Made by a program: the position numbers and the translations under genes. Below the pieces are notes generated by a model, which ran no database searches, was not told the DNA's origin, and was given only the letters and a program-made list of their open reading frames with translations. From positions 1 to 6,719 of the forward strand of contig JAFSIU010000110.1 in assembly GCA_017439615.1 (NCBI GenBank): 6,719 nucleotides of DNA. Direction: 5' to 3'. This stretch comes from Bacillota bacterium. Its GTDB lineage: Bacteria > Bacillota > Dehalobacteriia > UBA4068. Shown here in pieces: positions 6,223-6,719 of this stretch. Each line of letters starts with the position of its first letter. The stretch's first letter is position 1.

Positions 6223-6719
6223 CTATTCACCAAGACCTTTCAAAATAACTTCCTGATTGCCCTCAATAACCTTACCGATAATCTTCGCGTCAGGCAGCTC
6301 AGCAAGAATTGCTTCTGCTCTTTGAGCATCTGTAATAATTGCCATACCGATACCCATATTGAAAACTCTGTACATTTCCATATCAGGAACATCGCCTTTT
6401 GCCTGCAGATACTTAAAGATGGGCTGACGTTCCCAGGCAGTAGTATCAAGCTCAACAGAAACGCCTTCGGGCAAAACTCGGGGAACATTCTCGAGCAAAC
6501 CGCCGCCTGTGATATGAGCCATACCTTTAATAAGGTTCTTCTCACACAAGGGCAAAATATCTTTGACATAAAGCTTGGTGGGAGTGAGCAGCGCTTCACC
6601 GAAGGTCATTCCCAATTCAGGGCAGAAATCATGAACATCTGCACCGACAACATCAAATACAATTTTGCGAACCAGGGAAAAACCATTGGAATGAACACCT
6701 GTGGAAGGAAGACCAACAA
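6223..6719 (-). CDS. purM: Phosphoribosylformylglycinamidine cyclo-ligase (AIR synthetase), C-terminal half
   Basis: The gene runs in from the right edge; the last 164 residues are present, of about 345 in a whole protein. PurM uses ATP to close FGAM into AIR, the fifth step of purine synthesis. The frame is open to the window end and shows the conserved blocks GLPSTGVHSNGFSLVRKI, FGEALLTPTKLYV, HITGGGLLENVPRVLP and FNMGIGMAII in the expected order for the C-terminal ATP-binding (PurM_C) domain. An apparent start (TTG) at 6615 is only internal; conserved sequence continues upstream of it. The stop TAG is one base before the purN ATG, so these genes are tightly coupled. The N-terminal domain, start and any upstream pur genes are outside the window. 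Confidence 0.96.
   Translation of the reverse strand, partial: VGLPSTGVHSNGFSLVRKIVFDVVGADVHDFCPELGMTFGEALLTPTKLYVKDILPLCEKNLIKGMAHITGGGLLENVPRVLPEGVSVELDTTAWERQPIFKYLQAKGDVPDMEMYRVFNMGIGMAIITDAQRAEAILAELPDAKIIGKVIEGNQEVILKGLGE
6227..6231 (-). promoter_or_regulatory. Atypical ribosome binding site for purN
   Basis: GGTGA lies 5 bases before the purN ATG and inside the last codons of purM. It could pair with the UCACC part of the 16S rRNA tail instead of the usual CCUCC core. An alternative site, AAAGG (6240-6236), would better suit a GTG start at 6230. Translation is probably coupled to purM in either case. Confidence 0.45.

Noticed and set aside
6223..6615. A short PurM reading starting at 6615
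   Set aside because: The codon is TTG within the motif ...CPELGMTFGEALL, and conserved PurM sequence continues upstream to the window edge, so the gene is simply truncated by the window.

Overview
All genes in this window lie on the minus strand, so the region reads from high to low coordinates. It joins the end of a de novo purine biosynthesis operon (purM-purN-purH-purD) to a tricistronic GerA-type spore germinant receptor operon (gerAA-gerAC-gerAB; gerAB is cut off at the left edge). The proteins, the moderate-to-low GC, strong AGGAG/GGAGG ribosome binding sites and a GerA receptor together indicate an endospore-forming Firmicute. A Clostridia or Negativicutes member seems more likely than Bacillus, but that placement is inference and no genus can be named from this sequence.

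Region 1 (6719-4062): purM (C-terminal half only), purN, purH and purD are packed with gaps of 1, 4 and 16 bases, so they are almost certainly co-transcribed. The order matches the distal end of the classical Firmicute pur operon (...F-M-N-H-D). The products convert phosphoribosylamine to GAR (PurD), GAR to FGAR (PurN) and FGAM to AIR (PurM), then perform the last two steps from AICAR to IMP (PurH). The catalytic residues that can be checked by eye are present.

Region 2 (2796-2731): this 66-base gap is the most interesting part of the window. No convincing rho-independent terminator follows purD. The gap contains a good match to a forespore sigma-G (or sigma-F) promoter. It also holds most of a perfect 14-bp inverted repeat whose 10-base loop carries the gerAA Shine-Dalgarno sequence and whose downstream arm contains the gerAA start codon (TTG). 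The upstream arm of this hairpin coincides with the -10 region of the proposed promoter. An RNA started at that promoter should therefore lack the upstream arm, whereas RNA reading through from the pur operon should contain it and fold over the gerAA start. This suggests a built-in way to silence gerAA in vegetative read-through RNA while allowing translation in the forespore.

Region 3 (2730-1): gerAA (integral membrane A subunit) and gerAC (lipoprotein) overlap by 11 bases, and the gerAB start follows gerAC by 7 bases. The order A-C-B differs from the A-B-C order of the Bacillus subtilis gerA operon. The three products would form one nutrient receptor in the spore inner membrane. No RNA genes, mobile elements, CRISPR arrays or gene-free stretches above 300 bases were seen.
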